Assembly: GCA_037387425.1 (NCBI GenBank) | Contig: JARRLC010000011.1 | Location: 19,149 to 83,148 of the forward strand | Source: JARRLC01 sp037387425 | Lineage (GTDB): Bacteria > Pseudomonadota > Alphaproteobacteria > Rhizobiales > Rhodomicrobiaceae | Length of the DNA stretch: 64,000 bases | Direction: 5' to 3' | Shown here: piece by piece, positions 61,834 to 64,000 of the stretch | Numbering within the stretch: the first letter of the stretch is position 1 | Layout of the letters: each line of letters opens with the position of its first letter | Position numbers and translations under genes: made by a program | The notes under the pieces: model-generated | What the model saw: the letters and a program-made list of their open reading frames with translations, nothing else | What the model was told of the DNA's origin: nothing | Databases searched by the model: none

Positions 61834-64000
61834 TTAAGCTGCTGCTTCCAGACGTTTCAGGGCCTGAGCAAGCTTTTTGGCTGTTGTGGCGGCGCTATTG
61901 CGGCGCTCGCGGTTCTCTTCCACCACATGTTCTGGCGCTTTGGCGGTGAAGCTTTCATCGGCGAGCTTGGCGTCCAGCTTTTCGATTTCGCCGTTAACTT
62001 TCGCGATTTCGCGCTTCAGCCGTTCGCCTTCAGCTGCCACGTCGATGATGTCGGCTAACGGCAAGGCGAGGACGCCGTCATGTGTAATAATCTGCACAGC
62101 ACCTTTTGGTGGCGTCTTCTTCATCTCGATCGACGAAAGTCGTGCCATTTTTGCAACGGTTTCGCGATGGCGATCTGCCCATGCGGCCACATCTTTGTCC
62201 GCTCCACAGATCACAAGCGGTACTTGCGCGCTTGGTGGCACGTTCATTTCAGATCGCACAGAGCGTACTTCCGTCACCGTTTGCGTGATCCAGGCCACTT
62301 CTTGGTCAGCGGCCTCGTCGATTAGACCGGACAGCTCAGGCCAAGGGGCTAGTATCAGCATGGTGTCGCGACCATTTGCAGCTTCGCCGATGCGCTCCCA
62401 CAGCTCTTCGGTGATGAACGGCATGAACGGATGCAACAACATCAGGATGTGGTCGAGCGCCCAAGCAAACGTTGCGCGGGTCTCGTCCTTTTCCTTGCCG
62501 TCCGGGCCGCTGAGCACTGGCTTGGCAAGCTCCAGATACCAGTCGCAGAAGGTGTGCCACACGAACTGATAGACTGCGGCAGCGGCTTCATTGTAGCGGT
62601 GCTGCTCAATGCCGGTTGTGATGGCTGCTGCTGTGCGTTGCACTTCGCCTGCGATCCAGCGGTTAACGCTTTGTTTGGCTTTTTTGGGGTTGAAGCCTTT
62701 CACTGGCGCGCAGCCGTTCATTTCGCCGAAGCGGGAGGCGTTCCACAGCTTGGTGGAAAAGTTGCGGTACCCCTCTACCACCTGCATCGACAGCTTGACG
62801 TCGCGCCCTTGTGCGGCGAGCGCAGCCATGGTGAAGCGCAGCGCATCCGCGCCATAAGCGGCGATGCCCTTCGGGTAAGCCTTTTTGGTGTCGGCAGCGA
62901 TGCGTTTTGCCACCTTCTGGTCAAGGCCGTTGGTGCGCTTCGTGATCAGCGTGTCGAGGTCGCAGCCGTCGATAATGTCGAGCGGGTCCATGACGTTGCC
63001 CTTGGACTTCGACATCTTCTGGCCCTTCTCGTCGCGAACCAGGGCGTGGATGTAGACCGTATCGAACGGCACATCCTTCATGAAGTGCAAGCCCATCATC
63101 ATCATGCGGGCGATCCAGAAGAAGATGATGTCAAACCCGGTGATGAGCACGGATGTGGGGTAGTAGCGCTTTAGCTCAGGCGTTTTGTCCGGCCAGCCAA
63201 GCGTGGAGAACGGCCACAGCGCGGAGGAGAACCAAGTGTCGAGCACGTCCGGGTCGCGGGTGAGTTCAACCTTTTTACCGTAGTGCTTTTTGGCGAGCTT
63301 GGCGGCTTCGTCGTCATCGTAAGCAACAAAGATTTCGCCATCCGGTCCGTACCACGCCGGGATCTGATGCCCCCACCAGAGTTGACGCGAAATGCACCAC
63401 GGCTGGATGTTGCGCATCCATTCGAAGTAAGTCTTCGACCAGTTGGCAGGCACGAACTTGGTGCGTTCGTCTTCCACCGCTGCGATGGCTTCTTTTGCCA
63501 GCTCTTCAGCGTTGACGTACCATTGGTCGGTCAGCCACGGTTCGATGATGACATGCGAGCGATCGCCATAAGGCACTTTATTCAGGTGCGGCTCGATCTT
63601 CTCGACCAGCTCAAGCGCTTCCAGATCGGCAACGATGCGTTTCCGCGCCTCGAAGCGCTCCAGCCCACGATATTTCTCGGGCACGTTCTCGTTCAGGCAA
63701 GCGTGCTGATCGAGAATGTTGATCATTTCCAGATCGTTGCGGCGGCCCACCTCAAAGTCGTTGAAGTCGTGCGCGGGCGTGATCTTCACCGCGCCGGAGC
63801 CCTGTTCGGGGTCAGCGTGTTCGTCGGCAATGATCGGGATTTCGCGGTCAGTAAGTGGTAGGGCCACCATTTTACCGATGTAAGGCTTCCACCGCTTGTC
63901 GTCCGGATGCACGGCAACGGCGGTATCGCCCAGCATGGTCTCGGGGCGCGTGGTGGCGACCGTGATGAACTTCTTCTTCAGCTTGCCTGGGTTTTTGATC
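61834..64000 (-). CDS. valS: ValS, valyl-tRNA synthetase (3' part; start lies beyond the window)
   Basis: The frame enters from beyond position 64000 and ends at 61834, giving over 720 residues. TTRPETMLGDTAVAVHPDD opens the editing domain; RQLWWGHQIPAWYGPDG and TWFSSALWPFSTLGWPDKT lie in the catalytic domain; KMSKSKGNVMDPLDII is the class I KMSKS loop. The C-terminal coiled coil is visible (LKREIAKVNGEIEKLDAKLADESF). It charges tRNA-Val. The HIGH-containing N-terminal part is outside the window. Confidence 0.96.
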   Translation of the reverse strand, partial: IKNPGKLKKKFITVATTRPETMLGDTAVAVHPDDKRWKPYIGKMVALPLTDREIPIIADEHADPEQGSGAVKITPAHDFNDFEVGRRNDLEMINILDQHACLNENVPEKYRGLERFEARKRIVADLEALELVEKIEPHLNKVPYGDRSHVIIEPWLTDQWYVNAEELAKEAIAAVEDERTKFVPANWSKTYFEWMRNIQPWCISRQLWWGHQIPAWYGPDGEIFVAYDDDEAAKLAKKHYGKKVELTRDPDVLDTWFSSALWPFSTLGWPDKTPELKRYYPTSVLITGFDIIFFWIARMMMMGLHFMKDVPFDTVYIHALVRDEKGQKMSKSKGNVMDPLDIIDGCDLDTLITKRTNGLDQKVAKRIAADTKKAYPKGIAAYGADALRFTMAALAAQGRDVKLSMQVVEGYRNFSTKLWNASRFGEMNGCAPVKGFNPKKAKQSVNRWIAGEVQRTAAAITTGIEQHRYNEAAAAVYQFVWHTFCDWYLELAKPVLSGPDGKEKDETRATFAWALDHILMLLHPFMPFITEELWERIGEAANGRDTMLILAPWPELSGLIDEAADQEVAWITQTVTEVRSVRSEMNVPPSAQVPLVICGADKDVAAWADRHRETVAKMARLSSIEMKKTPPKGAVQIITHDGVLALPLADIIDVAAEGERLKREIAKVNGEIEKLDAKLADESFTAKAPEHVVEENRERRNSAATTAKKLAQALKRLEAAA

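Noticed and set aside
61355..61837. 160-codon frame before valS
   Set aside because: No ribosome site, odd composition and overlap with another frame on the opposite strand.

Overview
This window looks like part of an alphaproteobacterial chromosome of moderate GC content. The evidence is the order pdxJ-acpS-lepB-rnc-era, a dnaN-recF-gyrB run, a Tad pilus locus of the Caulobacter cpa type, DUF3422 and malyl-CoA-lyase-like genes, and a LexA operator of the alphaproteobacterial direct-repeat form GTTC-N7-GTTC. I cannot name a genus. I saw no rRNA, tRNA, CRISPR array, transposase or phage gene.

Layout. 0.2-5.5 kb: envelope peptidoglycan functions (a LysM/M23 lipoprotein with a degenerate active site, an NlpC/P60 peptidase coupled to an M17 aminopeptidase) and a glutathione S-transferase. 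5.7-14.0 kb: a Tad/Flp pilus locus (tadD facing cpaB-cpaC-short cpaD-cpaE-cpaF-tadB-tadC) that shows decay. The cpaF motor ATPase has lost about 74 bp including Walker B, and cpaC carries an in-frame palindromic repeat ahead of its signal peptide. 14.2-18.7 kb: MetY-type sulfhydrylase, a CitE-like lyase, and a hybrid histidine kinase with its Hpt partner. 18.7-23.3 kb: a 159-nt three-tier hairpin element, an SOS-controlled two-gene operon (Y-family polymerase plus a small Cys-rich protein), a solute-binding protein and an orphan terminator. 23.3-32.3 kb: EamA transporter, alpha/beta hydrolase, a secreted haem peroxidase with Gln where the proximal haem His belongs, a membrane protein, two phosphonate-associated genes without C-P lyase, a DUF442 protein, and a Tat-exported transglutaminase-like protein lacking the catalytic Cys.

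32.3-36.0 kb is a rearranged thiamine locus. A diverged 3' remnant of thiC lies beyond a DUF5615/DUF433 toxin-antitoxin-like pair. On the other side, an AT-rich membrane-protein gene sits between a TPP riboswitch and thiC. 36.1-46.5 kb is housekeeping DNA with one surprise: a 952-bp tandem duplication of lepB, whose first copy is stopped by a single amber codon. 46.6-53.8 kb holds a malyl-CoA-lyase family enzyme, hspQ, a YqaA-like protein, DsbB, AsmA, small unknown genes and cysG. 54.2-59.7 kb holds a tandem dynamin-like GTPase pair (one canonical, one degenerate), a metallo-beta-lactamase-fold protein and DUF3422. The window closes with a Sel1-repeat protein resembling ExoR and the 3' part of valS.

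The strongest candidates for new biology are the SOS polymerase/Cys-rich operon, the riboswitch-controlled membrane gene ahead of thiC, the two secreted enzymes with substituted catalytic residues, the dynamin pair and the 159-nt structured element. Everything here is read by eye from the sequence; no searches were run.
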